A stretch of DNA of 64,000 bases from Adineta steineri (lineage: Eukaryota; Rotifera; Eurotatoria; Adinetida; Adinetidae), in assembly GCA_905250115.1 (NCBI GenBank), contig CAJNOI010000150.1, positions 1 through 64,000 on the forward strand, given 5' to 3'. A program made the translations under genes and the position numbers. Below are positions 23,431 to 36,300 of this stretch, piece after piece (position 1 is the stretch's first letter; every line of letters starts with the position of its first letter). Under the pieces are notes generated by a model. That model did no database searches. It was given only the letters and a program-made list of their open reading frames with translations, and was not told where the DNA came from.

Positions 23431-24945
23431 TTTATATCTTTACCTAATTTTTGGACTAATCAGTGAAATGCGGACACACAAGCAACGAAACAATCTATGT
23501 TTGCAAGACTCTTCTCTACGAGAAAAAGAATTTACAACTGGAAAATCTTCTTGGAGAATATTTATTACAGATTTCGATAATTATCAATAAAAGGATATAA
23601 TTAACAGAAATTCTTTGAATAATTTTATCTCTATTTTATTTAATTATCAAAAAATAAATCCCGTTATCAAACAGGAAAAATGCTATATGAGTAATAAGTA
23701 ATTATTTCGATAATGGTTTATTTCTTGATATTATTCTTGCTAATAATGAAAATAATTACAGAAATTAATATTTATACAAATTCGATTTTATCATCAGTTA
23801 TTACAAATGATTTCAATCATAATGAAAAAATTCACATTGCTACTTTTGATCCACAAAATAATCTTTTAGTTATTTTTTAAAATAAATCTTAAATTAATTC
23901 CTAAAAATTCATTTGACGTAATTCATTGTCTAGACGATTGATGATCATTCTATAATAGATTTTTAAAATCGTTTGTTTGATGATTAAATTCAGACATTGA
24001 TACACTGTAGCACAGTCTTTTTTGAGTAAAAAACTTTCTAACTGTTCGATACTTAATGTTTGATATACCACTCAATATCATCGGTAGAATGAATTCTCTT
24101 ATTGTTACTTTTGTTAAGAGTGTTGTTATGATAGAGAATAATATTCGTACAAATTTGAAATGAAAAGTAAAAATCTATTTTTTTGTTATTATATTATTCG
24201 AGAGGATGATCTAATCAACGAAAACAATTGAAAGGTCATGTTTTACACGCACAATTAACTTCCATATTATTTTATTAAGAAATCTTGACTAGTAGTCGAG
24301 CATTTGTTAAGTAAGAAAAGAGAATCTATCAATCATTGATCTTTGTCTTCTAAAATAAGGATGAAAATATTCTTTAGATATTTATTTAAATGAATATTTC
24401 TCTGACGTTCTTTTAAACTTCTACGATTATATTTTAGCGGGAGAATAATTAACTATATAAAAATCTGATCTCAACTTGACTTAAAAGATGATAAACAATA
24501 GAATTATTTTGAATAGCTTCTCTTTATGATCTATCGATAAGAAGTGCAATATAGTTACCTTTTTTCTAACATGTCAATATTACGTACATTGCTTTTTTTT
24601 CAAAAGATGTGCCATAAAATTGGATATAAAATGTGTATTAAATCTATTATTGTAAAAGAGAAAAGTAAAAGAGTATAGATGAAAATCTCAAAGATTAACA
24701 ACAACTTTCGATCGACAAAAAAAGGGTTTTTTTCATTTTAATCTTTACTTTTTTTGTTCTATATTAAATAAATATTACGATTATTATTTTAAAATCATTT
24801 TCTAATCGAATTTTTGTTACAGTTGCCAATTAATTATTAGAGAATGCTTCTTCTTCAATATCAACGTTTTTCATATACTCTTTTACTTTGATTTTTTTTC
24901 TTGATTCAATATTCTTTTAGATATTTTGTTTAAATATTTATCAAA

Positions 24946-27830
24946 ATGAAATTTGGTTTACATTTATTGGCTAATCTAACACCTGAATGGAATTCTCAAT
25001 ATATTCAATATGAATATATGAAAGAATTACTTAATAAAGTAGTTGCACAAGCACCCGTAGTAATCGATGATGATGATGATAGAAATTCAGCACGTGAACG
25101 ATATTTTCGTCGTGCTGATGATGCTTTTTTCGAAGTAAGAATTCTACCAATGTATTATTCGTTTATTATATATTTATTTAAAGTATTGTGATAAACAATT
25201 AACCAAAATTAATACTTTCTTTGCTGAAAAATTGGCCGAGTAAGTATTCAAATCTATAAACTACTATGAATATTTAACAATTATTAGATAACGATTAATA
25301 AAACACAACTTTCTATAATTCGATCTATTCATTACGATAGTTTTAAAGATATATTCAATTTTCTTTCATTTTATCTTATTAACTTTGACTATAATATTTA
25401 AAGTGGAATCTTAATTTAATTAATATCAATACAAATATGAAAATCTAGAAGATAAGTTGAGTAGAAATTGAATTATCTAATATAAAATATATGAGTATAG
25501 AAGACTAAATAAGACTTAACTATTGGACATATAGTTTTCAATAAAAATTTCGAATGAATTATGTATTGCTTGTAGAGCACTGAGGCGTTTTGCTACTCTC
25601 AAAGATGAGATCAAGTACAGAGAATCAATATATGGTGATGCTGCTTCACGTAAAGTGTTATCTGCTGGTATTATTCAAAGAAGAAATAAAGTTACCCATT
25701 CTAATAATGATACAACTTTAACGACAACTCGTACTCCACGACCAAGTTTGATGATGCCTCTCAGTCGCATTCTGCCCGATCGATTAGTAAAAAATGATGA
25801 TAAAGAAAATAAACGACCTACGGATCATATTAATACAAATAGTTTGAAAGCGGCATTTAGTGAATATTATCTAATGTTGATTTTATTACAAAAATTTCAA
25901 TTACTCAATTTTACAGGATTTCGTAAAATATTAAAAAAACATGACAAACTATTTGAAACAACACGTGGTGAGGAATGGCGGTAAATATTTATTTTCTTAT
26001 TAGAAAATATATTTATTGAATAATTTTGTAATAGAACATTAAATGTTGATACGGCAACATTTTATACATCGAAATCAGTAACAGAACTTATTGGAGATGT
26101 TGAAACAATTTATACAAATGCATTCGAATCAGGTGATCGACCACGTGCAATGAAACGTTTACGAGTTCCACCACTTGAAGAAAAACAATCACCTATAGTA
26201 ACATTTCGACTTGGAATCTTTATTGGTAAGCTGTTTCAATGTATCTATAAATCGATAGGAAACTTCTATTTAATAAATTATATTTGTAGGAATGATCTGT
26301 GTTTTATTACCAATGGTAATTATTCTTATTGCTGTTCTCAATACAAGTCAATCAGGAAATGCATTAGCATGGCGTGAAGCTCTTCATCTTTATCGTTCAT
26401 CATTTTTAATAATTCTTCAAATAACACTTGCTGGTATAAATGTTTATGGATGGTCATCAGCAGGTGTTAATCATATTCTTATATTTGAAATTGATCCACG
26501 TGAACATTTAACTTATCAACAATTACTTGAAATAGGAACATATTTATGTGTTTTATGGTGTCTTAGTTTCATAACATTTATTGTTCAATCTTATTTTGAT
26601 TTTTATCCATTTATTCAACCACTTATTTTTCTTGTACTTATGATTCTTTTTCTCATTAATCCATTCCCAATACTTGCTCGTCCAGCTCGTTATTGGCTTA
26701 TAAGAACATTAGGATTAGTTGTTTCAGCAGCTTTTCATCGTATTCGTTTCGCTGATAATTGGCTTTGTAATCAACTTTCATCAGTTGAATTAGCTTTTTT
26801 TGATCTTGAATTTTTTTGTTGTTTTTATTTTTCGGATCGTGAATGGTGGTCAACAAATTTATCTAAACCCTCATCACCTACTGGTACATTTTGTTCAAGT
26901 TGGACAAGATTTCTTTTACAAGCATTTTTATTAGCATTACCATCTTCACTTCGTTTTACTCAATGTGTAAGAAGATATTATGATACAAAACAAGCATATC
27001 CACATCTTGTTAATGCTGGAAAATATTCTGCAAGTCTTGTTGTAGCAATGACAAATTCACTTCGACGTGCAAGTATTGCATTGAATAAATATTATTCAGA
27101 TAATCCAACAAAAAATCCATTTCTCTATATATGGGTTGTGACTGCACTTGTTAATTCAACCTATAAAGTTATATGGGATATTAAAATGGATTGGGGTTTA
27201 TTTCATAAAAATGCAGGTGAAAATAAATTTTTACGTGATCATATTATTTATTCATCAAAGAAATATTATTATTATGCTATTATTCAAGATATTGTTCTTC
27301 GATATAGTTGGACAATAAATATCTTTATACAATTTAAATCGGGATTAGCTGAATATTCTGATGTCATTGGTTTTTCTTTTGGTTTAGTTGAATTGATTCG
27401 TCGATTTTCTTGGAATTTTTTTCGATTAGAAAATGAACATTTGAATAATTGTGGTAGATATCGTGCAGTACGAGATATTTCAATAAAACCCATTACAACT
27501 GGTATTGATTTTACATTGATCGACTCGAAACTAAGTAGAGAACCAGGTATTCGATATCGAGGTAGAGTAACACGACTTCAAACAATTATTGACGATGAGA
27601 ATATGGCAACAACTGATGATACAACAATGAATGAATTAGAAACTAATATAGCAGATTTTGTCAAAAATCAGACAGCAACATCAAATACTGTAGTAGTACC
27701 AGATATGAACGAAATCAACAAAACCTTGACTGATATTCGTTCAAGAACAAGTCATTCATTCACAGATGCAGATGATTATTGTGATTCACCAAATCCAAAC
27801 AGACTTGAGCATCGTGCAACATCTGTTTAA
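24946..27830 (+). CDS. XPR1: XPR1/PHO1-type phosphate exporter (SPX-EXS)
   Basis: Five exons (24946-25134, 25184-25239, 25576-25980, 26035-26225, 26290-27830) join in phase to 793 residues; introns are 49, 336, 54 and 64 nt. The N-terminal SPX domain (about 1-260) begins [20 protein letters not shown] and includes [18 protein letters not shown] and [15 protein letters not shown], the inositol-pyrophosphate/phosphate sensing surface. Hydrophobic helices follow (about 280-470), then the EXS domain with [15 protein letters not shown] spacing and the diagnostic [17 protein letters not shown]...YRAVRDISI near 650. Relatives export inorganic phosphate across the plasma membrane and are gated by SPX ligands. 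The protein is longer than human XPR1 (696), mostly through a polar Thr/Asn-rich insert after the first SPX helices and a longer acidic tail. Confidence 0.93.
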
Positions 27831-28839
27831 ACGTATCTCTTGCTATTTTTACATATGTATAACATGAATCATCTATTCTAATGTCAATTTTACGAAGTAA
27901 TACACATCATTTTTATATTTTTCCTATGGTATTCATTAGAAAAACTATATTTTATCTGTTCTTGCTTAATTTTTAATACATTTTTATGTCGTAATGTTTC
28001 TATTGTCTCACATTTTATTCAAACAATTTATTGTAATTTTTAATTTTAAAACAAAAAAAGATAATTAACTTTTCTTAAAAGTTCGAGCAAACTAATTTTT
28101 GAATAATTATAAAAGACAGTATTCCATTAAATAAGTTTTGAGGCAGAATTAATAAAGAAATTCAAATAAAAACAAGTAATGTTCATCACTTCGATTCACT
28201 TGACCCGTAACTGAATAGAATAAAACTATTTCTTGTTATTGCTAAACTGAGAGTACCGATCTACCAATTTATATTTGCATTACGACGCAAATTTTTCTTA
28301 AGTGCAAAAAATTGCTTCGTATTTTTCTAATATAATTTTAAGAAGTAATGCGATGCAAAGATAGTTAACTGTCTACTGAAAGAATATTATCACAGGTAGC
28401 CCACAAGAATGACAAAAAATGTCTGTTGTTCCTGATTCTCATGGTAACTGTTTGTGGATCAATCAAAACTGCTAACAGGCCAACTAATATTTGTAGTTTT
28501 CCAAATCGATTGAATTTTATAAGCTAGGATTGATGCGCAGTTTCAGTTCTAGTTATTTAATATTTTCATGACGATAATAGAGGGCAAGTTCTTACAGAAA
28601 TAGTAATATTAGTCGAGCACTGTGAACACATCTTGAAACCTTTGTTGGCCTGTGGATAATAAGAAAAGTCAAAAGAGAGAGACAATCATCGCGAATACTT
28701 TTCATAAAAGAAAAACCCAAATTATTATAATTTTTTTATAATTCACGAAAAAAATTAAAATCATTTCTCAGCCAGGCCAGGCCGTCAGCTCTGACGCTAA
28801 CTTAAATATTTGAAATATTTCTTAATGATATATAGAACA

Positions 28840-29060
28840 TTATTTTATTGAGTAAATTAAAATAATGAGGCAACGCCAGTTTTACTTTTAATATGGACGA
28901 AGATGAAAATAATATTAAGAACAAAAAAACGGAACGTTCGTATATACAGAATATTATAATTCTATGGAAAAAAGTTAACCTATTTTTGAAAAGCATGTCG
29001 TTGATCATCATCAATACATTTTCTTAATGCATGTATAAATAAATTCACGATTTGTCCAAG
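28840..29060 (+). repeat. Direct repeat, copy 1 (partner at 32000-32210)
   Basis: ATTGAGTAAATTAAAATAAT, GAAGATGAAAATAATATTAA and ACAGAATATTATAATTCTAT recur in the same order and orientation about 3.16 kb downstream, with the claudin-like gene between the two copies. Confidence 0.7.
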
Positions 29061-29230
29061 CATCTTGTACCACAATTCAAAAAAAATAAGGTCCAGGATT
29101 AGAAGCTAAAAAATATTCGTATTATAATTTGATCATTTTAGAATTTTACTAGTCGCATTATTGTAAAATATTTTTCAAGTAAACTTATCAGTTTAGTTAT
29201 CTTGTTATAGTGCATATAGAAAAAAGAGTT

Positions 29231-29330
29231 CAAATATCAAAGTTTATTACTCATTCACCAAATATCAAACTTTATTATTCATTTATAAAATGTTAAACTT
29301 TATTACTCATCCATCAAATATGACACTTTT
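29231..29330 (+). repeat. 29-bp tandem array, about 3.5 units
   Basis: Units of the form TCAAATATCAAACTTTATTA plus CTCATTCAC repeat with a period near 29 bp. They are imperfect. Confidence 0.65.
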
Positions 29331-29969
29331 AGAAAATGCTTGAGTTTATAACAAGTAGATGTTTAGTTTGATTTCCTCGTAAAAGTCGAAACTAATATTA
29401 ATCATCTCTCGTTCATATCTAAATATAGTCATATTCCCATGCACATCGCGACAGTGCAAGGGCAAGTGAATCGAGTTTCTATAAACGTTATCTGTATGTA
29501 ACTATTTTCTAAAAATTAATTGAATAATTTATTTTATTTCTAATTTGATTTATTTTTTACCTAATAAATTATAGAAAAAGAAAGAATTTTCTATTTATTT
29601 GAACTAATATTATACATTCGATTAAGAAAAGGAAGAAACAATTTGATAATCAATAAATACACATAATGATTCATACTCAAAAATTCCAATATAGACAACT
29701 CATATTCTCTTTAGCTATAATACGTCAATGGTGTAACCTAGTCATTTATTGTTTCATAAAAAATTCTTTAGTAATATGCGTCATTGGGAGAATAGTTTTA
29801 TGGTTTCAATCGAATATTGTCAGTGTTGGTATAAATTTATTTATATAGATGTAGTTGTGTGGGCGAATAAGACTATAAATTTCGTTTGATTTCTACAAAA
29901 GTCTAACACAAGCTCGCTCAAAAGAAGAAATACAGTTCATATCAACAACTTAACAATAAATCATCAAAT

Positions 29970-30640
29970 ATGAAATTGGTAGCTATTATTGTTGGATGCA
30001 TCTTGGCTGTAGTCTGCATATTATACATTGTCAGTAATGCGGTTCCATCATGGTATGTAATTTTATTCATCCTTCCTTTGATAGTGCTTAGCATTGTTTT
30101 TTAGAAAAATAACATTAAATTTCTCATAAATGAGAAATATTCAAAAAATAATCGAAAAGATAAAATGCAAATTCTAATAATTTTTATTATTTTAGGGTTG
30201 AAATAACTACTGGAAGTTATACTTCTACATATGGCTTATGGACAATTTGTGCCTCAAGTCTTGGCGTGAGAGAGTGCGTTCCACTCAAATGCTCAACAGC
30301 AATCGGCGATTCCAGTTTCTGTAGTAGAATATTAGCTGGTAGAGCTTTTATGACATTAGCTTGTATTTTATCTGGTATTACAATGATATGTCTCTTTATA
30401 TGTGCATTTATAGATGAAAAGACAAGTCGAATATTATTACTAATAGCTAAAACACTTGCTTTTATATGTTTAATTATGGGAATAATTAGTGTTGCAGCTG
30501 GCGGCAGTACTATACAAACATTAAGTCAAGATGGTGTTAAATGCAGTTTGAGTGCAGCTTCTATACTAGGAATTGTTGCAATTATCATCAATTTTGTTGG
30601 TGTTATTGCAAGTTTCTTTATCAAACGATCTCAAAAATAA
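29970..30640 (+). CDS. Claudin-like four-helix membrane protein
   Basis: Two exons (29970-30052 and 30196-30640) join in phase to 175 residues. A first helix (about 3-22) leads to an extracellular loop with the claudin-family signature W...GLWxxC...C (WVEITTGSYTSTYGLWTIC...ECVPLKC). Three further helices follow, at about 87-107, 113-135 and 148-170, and a short basic tail KRSQK. Members of this superfamily form or regulate cell junctions or act as channel subunits in the plasma membrane. The size fits (about 170-220). There is no PDZ-binding YV end, so a strict claudin role is not assured; EMP/PMP22-like or gamma-subunit-like roles are alternatives. Confidence 0.75.
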
Positions 30641-30720
30641 AGAAAACAAAAAAACGACATTTTCCTTTCGCTACTTGATAAATAATCTTATTTGACATTG
30701 CATTTTTTTCTTTTCTTTGT

Positions 30721-31581
30721 TGTGTACTCAAAAAGAGAGTACACTACTAGAATCGGTTAGTGTGGCCGGCCGGCCGTCCGTTTATCCGATAACGTTTGAA
30801 AGACTCCTCCGATTGAGCTGGAATTTTGTACACAGAACTGTCTGATCAAGATCTCGGTCGAGTTCGAAGATGAGCTCAATCAGTTGTACCATTGCTGAGT
30901 TATGAAAGAAATTCTCATTATTGATCAGACAATCCCTGAGGGGGGGTGCAGGGAGTTTTTTTCAAAACAAAATATTATTCTCAAAATTATTCACACCATA
31001 TATGAATCGACTCAGTTTTTAGCGCTGATTCGGAATCTGATATTGGTTTTGAACCAAATCGTAGCTTTCTAACAAAATATCGTCTGAAAAAAAAGGTCTC
31101 AAAATGCACAAAAACTGTATCCAGACACCAAATTGCGTAGATATGTCTCAGATAACTAGTAGTTTTGAGGTTTTTCAAATACCCGGTTTTGTAGCTAGTC
31201 AAAAGGACTATTGAAAGGTAAAAACCCGAACTCGATAGCTATTAATATTGGTGAGTTATTATGAAAATACTGATGTTTGTATCTATCATATATCTCTTAC
31301 AAATTCATGCGGTTGCTTATGATCGTAATTCCCCTAGTTACAAACACAAATTCATTTAAAAATTATTCCTCTTACCTAGTATTTTTGGAGTAGATAGAAG
31401 TTGTGAAGAGCCTTGAATAATGATAGGTGGTAAATATGGTGCGTTCGAGGTTTCCTCAACATTACACTATCCGAAAACTATGAAAAACTCACATATACTG
31501 ACACTGCTGTTAGAACTGTTTATTGTTGACTAAAAATTGAAAAACCAGGTCAATGTCTATTTCCGCTTTTTGTAGTACACA
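30721..31581. mobile_element. TIR element of about 860 bp, non-autonomous
   Basis: The left end TGTGTACTCAAAAAG is opposed by CTTTTTGTAGTACACA at 31566-31581, giving terminal inverted repeats of about 15 bp with one extra base. Just inside the left end are GTGTGGCCGGCCGGCCGTCC and GGTCGAGTTCGAAGATGAGC. The same order occurs, reversed, at 48040-48311. The interior has degenerate repeated blocks (GAGTTAT...GAAA...CTGAT) and no intact frame. It is GC-richer than its surroundings. Confidence 0.6.
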
Positions 31582-33147
31582 TAACTCTCGGATAAAATCC
31601 GAGGTTACGCATTTATTTTTATTATGAATTCATCTAATAAACTCGATTAATGGTTTAAAATTCGTCATTAATGATCCTATGCCAAGAATACACTTGATAA
31701 ATGGAAATTAAGCTTATCTATACAATAGTTGTATATCATTTTATTTAATGACTAGTCAATCTCAATACTTTTTCATACATTGAACATTTGTCATCGAAAA
31801 CATATGACATTTAGGTGTAGAAGTTTCTCAAATTTTAGAATCATTTGTTTAATTCCCTAAACTGTAAAGATAGGGTCTAGAAACGGAAATTGATCTATCT
31901 AAATGAATTATTTTTGTCGGCAATATGGCACATTTTTGATAGTATAGTTTTTATTTGCTAATATCGTTCTATCTGAATAGCATAATATTTAATTTATTTA
32001 TGTCATTATTTTGTTGAATAAATTAAAATAATGGGGCAACACCAATCTTATTTTTAATATGAAGGAAGATGAAAATAATATTAAGAACGAAAAAAACTGA
32101 ACGTTCATATACACAGAATATTATAATTCTATAAAAAAAATGTTAACCTATTTTGAAATATTTTTGGTATTTATAAATAAGTGAACGATTTATAAATCTA
32201 GCTTATTTTATGAACGAATATTGGATAAATAAATGCGAGTATATTGTATAAGCATCGGACCAGTTTACGAATTTTGAACTGATTGATAAACCAAAGTGAT
32301 TAAATTATCTTTATCATTTCAAGTGTTAATATAAGTATACAATATCCTCATGATGGAATATGATTTTACCAAATTTAAAAGCACTATTGTCACGAGTTTA
32401 TAGTAGACATTTAGACAGCTTTGAATTTCTAGACTTGTCAAAATAGCAACTTCGACCCGATTTATAAACAATTTAAATTTTTGTCAAAATCATTTCGGAT
32501 TCAACAGTAGAGAGAATACAAGAGAAAATATCTAAACATTAAAAAATGACGTGAAATATTATACTTTTCATAAATAGTAGCCTTATGCATATGCACTTCA
32601 ACATTCTCTAAGATGACAATAGTGATATGACTTGAGAAAATGAATCTACTCGATGAAAGAACAATAGTAGACGAGAGTATAGGAAGTCGTTAAAACTATT
32701 ATCTCTCCGTTGTTCAGTTCGACTAGATAATATCTGAATATTTTCATCAATATTGTAGATGAATTTTGTGTAGCCATTTGGATTTGAGTTATTGAATTTT
32801 TGGCGACGCAGAATGTTTGCATTGTTCGTTAAGATTCAAGAACAAACAGCACTTTGTTATCATAAAAACATGTTGTTGCAGATAAAAACGAAAAACAAAT
32901 CAACACAAAAAGTTTGTTAGTAACCTTGGAATGAGCAAACAAAAGAACAATTAGCCACTTATGTGATGTGATTGTTGTTCTTGCCAACTTTATTTTTTTT
33001 GTATCTGCGCAATTATTGTTAGATGTCTTTAGATAAACTAAAGTTTTTCATCGATTGAGAATCAGAAGTAAACATCATTCTTTCCCCGAATGTCTACCTT
33101 TTTTTTGCTACCGCGCAAGATATTGTCGTTGCTTCGGTTGTGGATGA
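31582..33147. other. Intergenic with one direct-repeat copy
   Basis: No exon is supported. The second copy of the direct repeat lies at 32000-32210. The segment near 33040-33147 leads into the hairpin upstream of the fatty acid synthase. Confidence 0.45.
32000..32210 (+). repeat. Direct repeat, copy 2 (partner at 28840-29060)
   Basis: TTGAATAAATTAAAATAATG, GAAGATGAAAATAATATTAA and ACAGAATATTATAATTCTAT match the first copy with scattered substitutions. Confidence 0.7.
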
Positions 33148-33216
33148 TGTTGAGGGTGGGTGTGAGTGGGTGTGGATGGAAAGAAAAGATCAACACCCAC
33201 ACCCACTCTCAAGATG
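33148..33216. repeat. Telomere-like inverted hairpin, copy C
   Basis: GAGGGTGGGTGTGAGTGGGT faces ACACCCACACCCACTCTC across a loop containing GGAAAGAAAAGATCAAC. The right edge ends TCAAGATGG. The loop is the reverse complement of that in the copy at 44670, which shows common descent. It ends about 110 bp before the acceptor-like site of the fatty acid synthase. Confidence 0.75.
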
Positions 33217-33342
33217 GTTTTCTCCGAGACAATGAAAAGCAGAATTGGCTAGAATGCAAATACAAAAGAAAATGAATAACTATATATGTAAACATATTTT
33301 CTATCTGTTTTCATTTTTATTTTTTCAGATTAATTTATAAAG

Positions 33343-36300
33343 ATGTCATCGATAATTGATGACAATATTAAAACTAATGATTTCGTAATAACTGGTGTTA
33401 GTGGTCGATTTCCTGAAGCAAATTCTATAGATGAATTTGCTTATAATCTTTTTAATGGTATTGATATGGTTACAGTTGATGATCGTCGTTGGCCAGAAGG
33501 ACAATATGGTCTTCCAACACGTAATGGAAAATTAAAAGAAGTTGATAGATTTGATGCTGCTTTTTTTAATGTTCATCCAAAACAAGCACATAATATGGAT
33601 CCACAATTACGTCTTTTACTTGAAGTAACCTATGAAAGTATTTGTGATGCTGGAATTAATCCAACAAAATTACGTGGTACAAAAACAGGTGTTTTTATTG
33701 GTGCAAGTGGTTCCGATGCTCAAACTGCTTTTTCATCAGATCCACAAACACTTGAAGGTTATAGCATGACTGGCTGTGCAACATCAATGTTTGCTAATCG
33801 ACTTAGTTATTTTTTTGACTTCAAAGGACCATCATATACAGTTGATACAGCTTGTTCATCAAGTCTTTTAGCACTCGATTGTGCTTTAAATGCACTTCGT
33901 AGTGGTGCATGTGATTCAGCAATTGTTGGCGGTGTTAATCTATGTTTTCGACCTCAGACATCATTACAATTTCTTAAATTACAAATGTTGTCAAATGATG
34001 GTGCATGTCGAGCATTTGATTCAAGTGGAACTGGTTATGTTCGATCGGAAACAGTTGCAACTGTATTTATACAAAAACGTCAAGATGCTAAACGTTTATA
34101 TGCAACAGTATTACATTCAAAAACAAATACAGATGGATGGAAAAAAGATGGTATTACATTTCCAAGTGGTGCCATGCAAAAAACTTTACTTGAAAATATT
34201 TATAATGAAATACACCTTGATCCTAATCTTGTCGGTTATGTTGAAGCACATGGTACAGGAACACGTGCTGGTGATCCACAAGAAATAAATTCAATTGCAC
34301 AAGTATTTTGTAGTAAACGTAAACAACCATTATTAATTGGTTCAACAAAATCAAATATGGGTCATCCTGAACCAGCATCCGGTGTTGCTGCTTTAGCAAA
34401 ATTACTTGTTGCTATACAAGATGGACATTTACCAGGTAAATATATATTTAAATTTATATACATATATACATTTTTGAATATTTTAATAATTAGCTAATTT
34501 ACATTACAATTCACCAAATACAGATATACTAGGTCTTACTGATGGACGTCTTAAAGTTGTCACAGAAAAAACTGAGTAAATATTGTTTAATAAAAAATTT
34601 CTGACAAGATAATTATATATGTATTTTTATTAGATTACCAAATAATTTAATGGCAATAAATTCATTTGGTTTTGGTGGTGCTAATGTTCATGCTGTTCTT
34701 GATGTAAATCGTAATCGAAAAGAAATTGAAAATTCTTCACGAAATGAAACACGTATTGCAATTACTTGTGCACGCACAGCTGATGGATGTGAAAATATTC
34801 TTAAACGTTTAAAACAATCAGAAAATAATATTGAATTACAAGCATTAATGACAGAAAATTCGTTTCATCCATCTCATACACATCCATATCGTGGTTTTAC
34901 TCTTTTAAATTCTTCAGAATCATCAACCATAGTTCAGGTATAGAGTCTTAGTTTTTGTTTTTATAAAATATTTGTTTTTGTTACAGAAATGTAATAATGA
35001 ACGACGACCAATATGGTTTATATTTTCTGGTATGGGTACACAATGGTCTGGTATGGGTCGTGATTTAATGGAATTAAAATTATTTCGTCAATCAATCGAA
35101 AAAAGTGTAGCTGTACTTGAAAAATATAATATTGATTTATTTAAACTTATTTTACAATCAACACCAACTGATCTTGATCAACCAATAAATAGTTTTGTTT
35201 CAATTGTTGCTATACAAATTGCATTAGTTGATTTTTTAAAAACTATGGGTGTACAACCAGATGGAATTCTTGGACATAGTGTTGGAGAATTAGGTAAAAG
35301 AAATTTTGTCCAAAACTTTTAGAAAATTAGATTATTTCATTTAGGTTGTGCTTATGCTGATGGTTGTTTTACAGTTGAAGAAACAATTTTAGCTGCTTAT
35401 TTTCGTGGTAAATGTATTCAAGAAGCAAATCTTCCGGCAGGTGCTATGGCTGCTGTTGGTTTAACATGGGAAGAATGTAAAGAAATGTGTCCATCAGATA
35501 TATCACCAGCTTGTCATAATGCAATTGATACAGTAACAATCTCAGGTCCAAAACAAAGTGTTGAAAATTTTGTTGCTGTACTTAAAGAAAAAAACATTTT
35601 TGCTAAAGAAGTTGCTTGTAATCAAGTTGCTTTTCATTCACATTATATGATGGAAATTGCACCATTATTAAGAAAATGTTTAGAAAATGTTATTCATAAT
35701 CCATCTAAACAACGTTCATCAAGATGGATATCATCAAGTGTACCTGAAAATCGTTGGAATACACCATTAGCATCAACATCATCACCAGATTATCATGTAA
35801 ATAATTTATGTAGTCCAGTTTTATTTCAAGAAGCATTAAAATATATTCCATCCAATGCACTTACAATTGAATTAGCACCACATTGTCTTCTTTTAGCTAT
35901 TATTAAACGATCATTAAGTACAGATTGTGTACATTTAAATTTCATAAAACGTGGTACACATAATCATATAAATTATTTTTATACAAACTTAGGTAAACTA
36001 TATAATGAAGGTGCAAATATAGATATTATGATAAATTATCCTCAAATTGAATATCCAGTACCAGTTAGTGTTCCATTTATATCTCCTTTGATAGCATCTC
36101 AATGGGATCATTCACAACAATGGAAAATTCCAACATTTGAAATGTTTACACAATCAGGTTCAGCTCAACAAGCTAAACATGAAATTGATCTTAATGATAG
36201 CAGTGAATATTCATTTATAATTGGACATCAAATTGATGGTCGTTGTTTATTTCCTGCAACTGGTTATCTTGTTTTAGTATGGAAAACATTTGCTAAATTA

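Larger units (their letters stand above)
22618..24945. other. Intergenic with small repeats
   Basis: No coding exon is supported. It holds a short inverted-repeat block (23091-23250) and a dispersed-repeat fragment (23270-23430). The rest is AT-rich with no recognisable structure. A TATTCTTTTAG acceptor-like site ends at 24920, just upstream of the XPR1 start. Confidence 0.45.
27831..29969. other. Intergenic with repeats
   Basis: No exon is supported. It contains one copy of a roughly 170-bp direct repeat (28840-29060) and a 29-bp tandem array (29231-29330). A GC-richer patch around 28400-28800 has CCAGGCCAGGCC; nothing coding was found there. Confidence 0.45.

Noticed and set aside
29666..29848. 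60-codon frame before the claudin-like gene
   Set aside because: It lies in the promoter region, lacks splice links to the gene and has no recognisable content.
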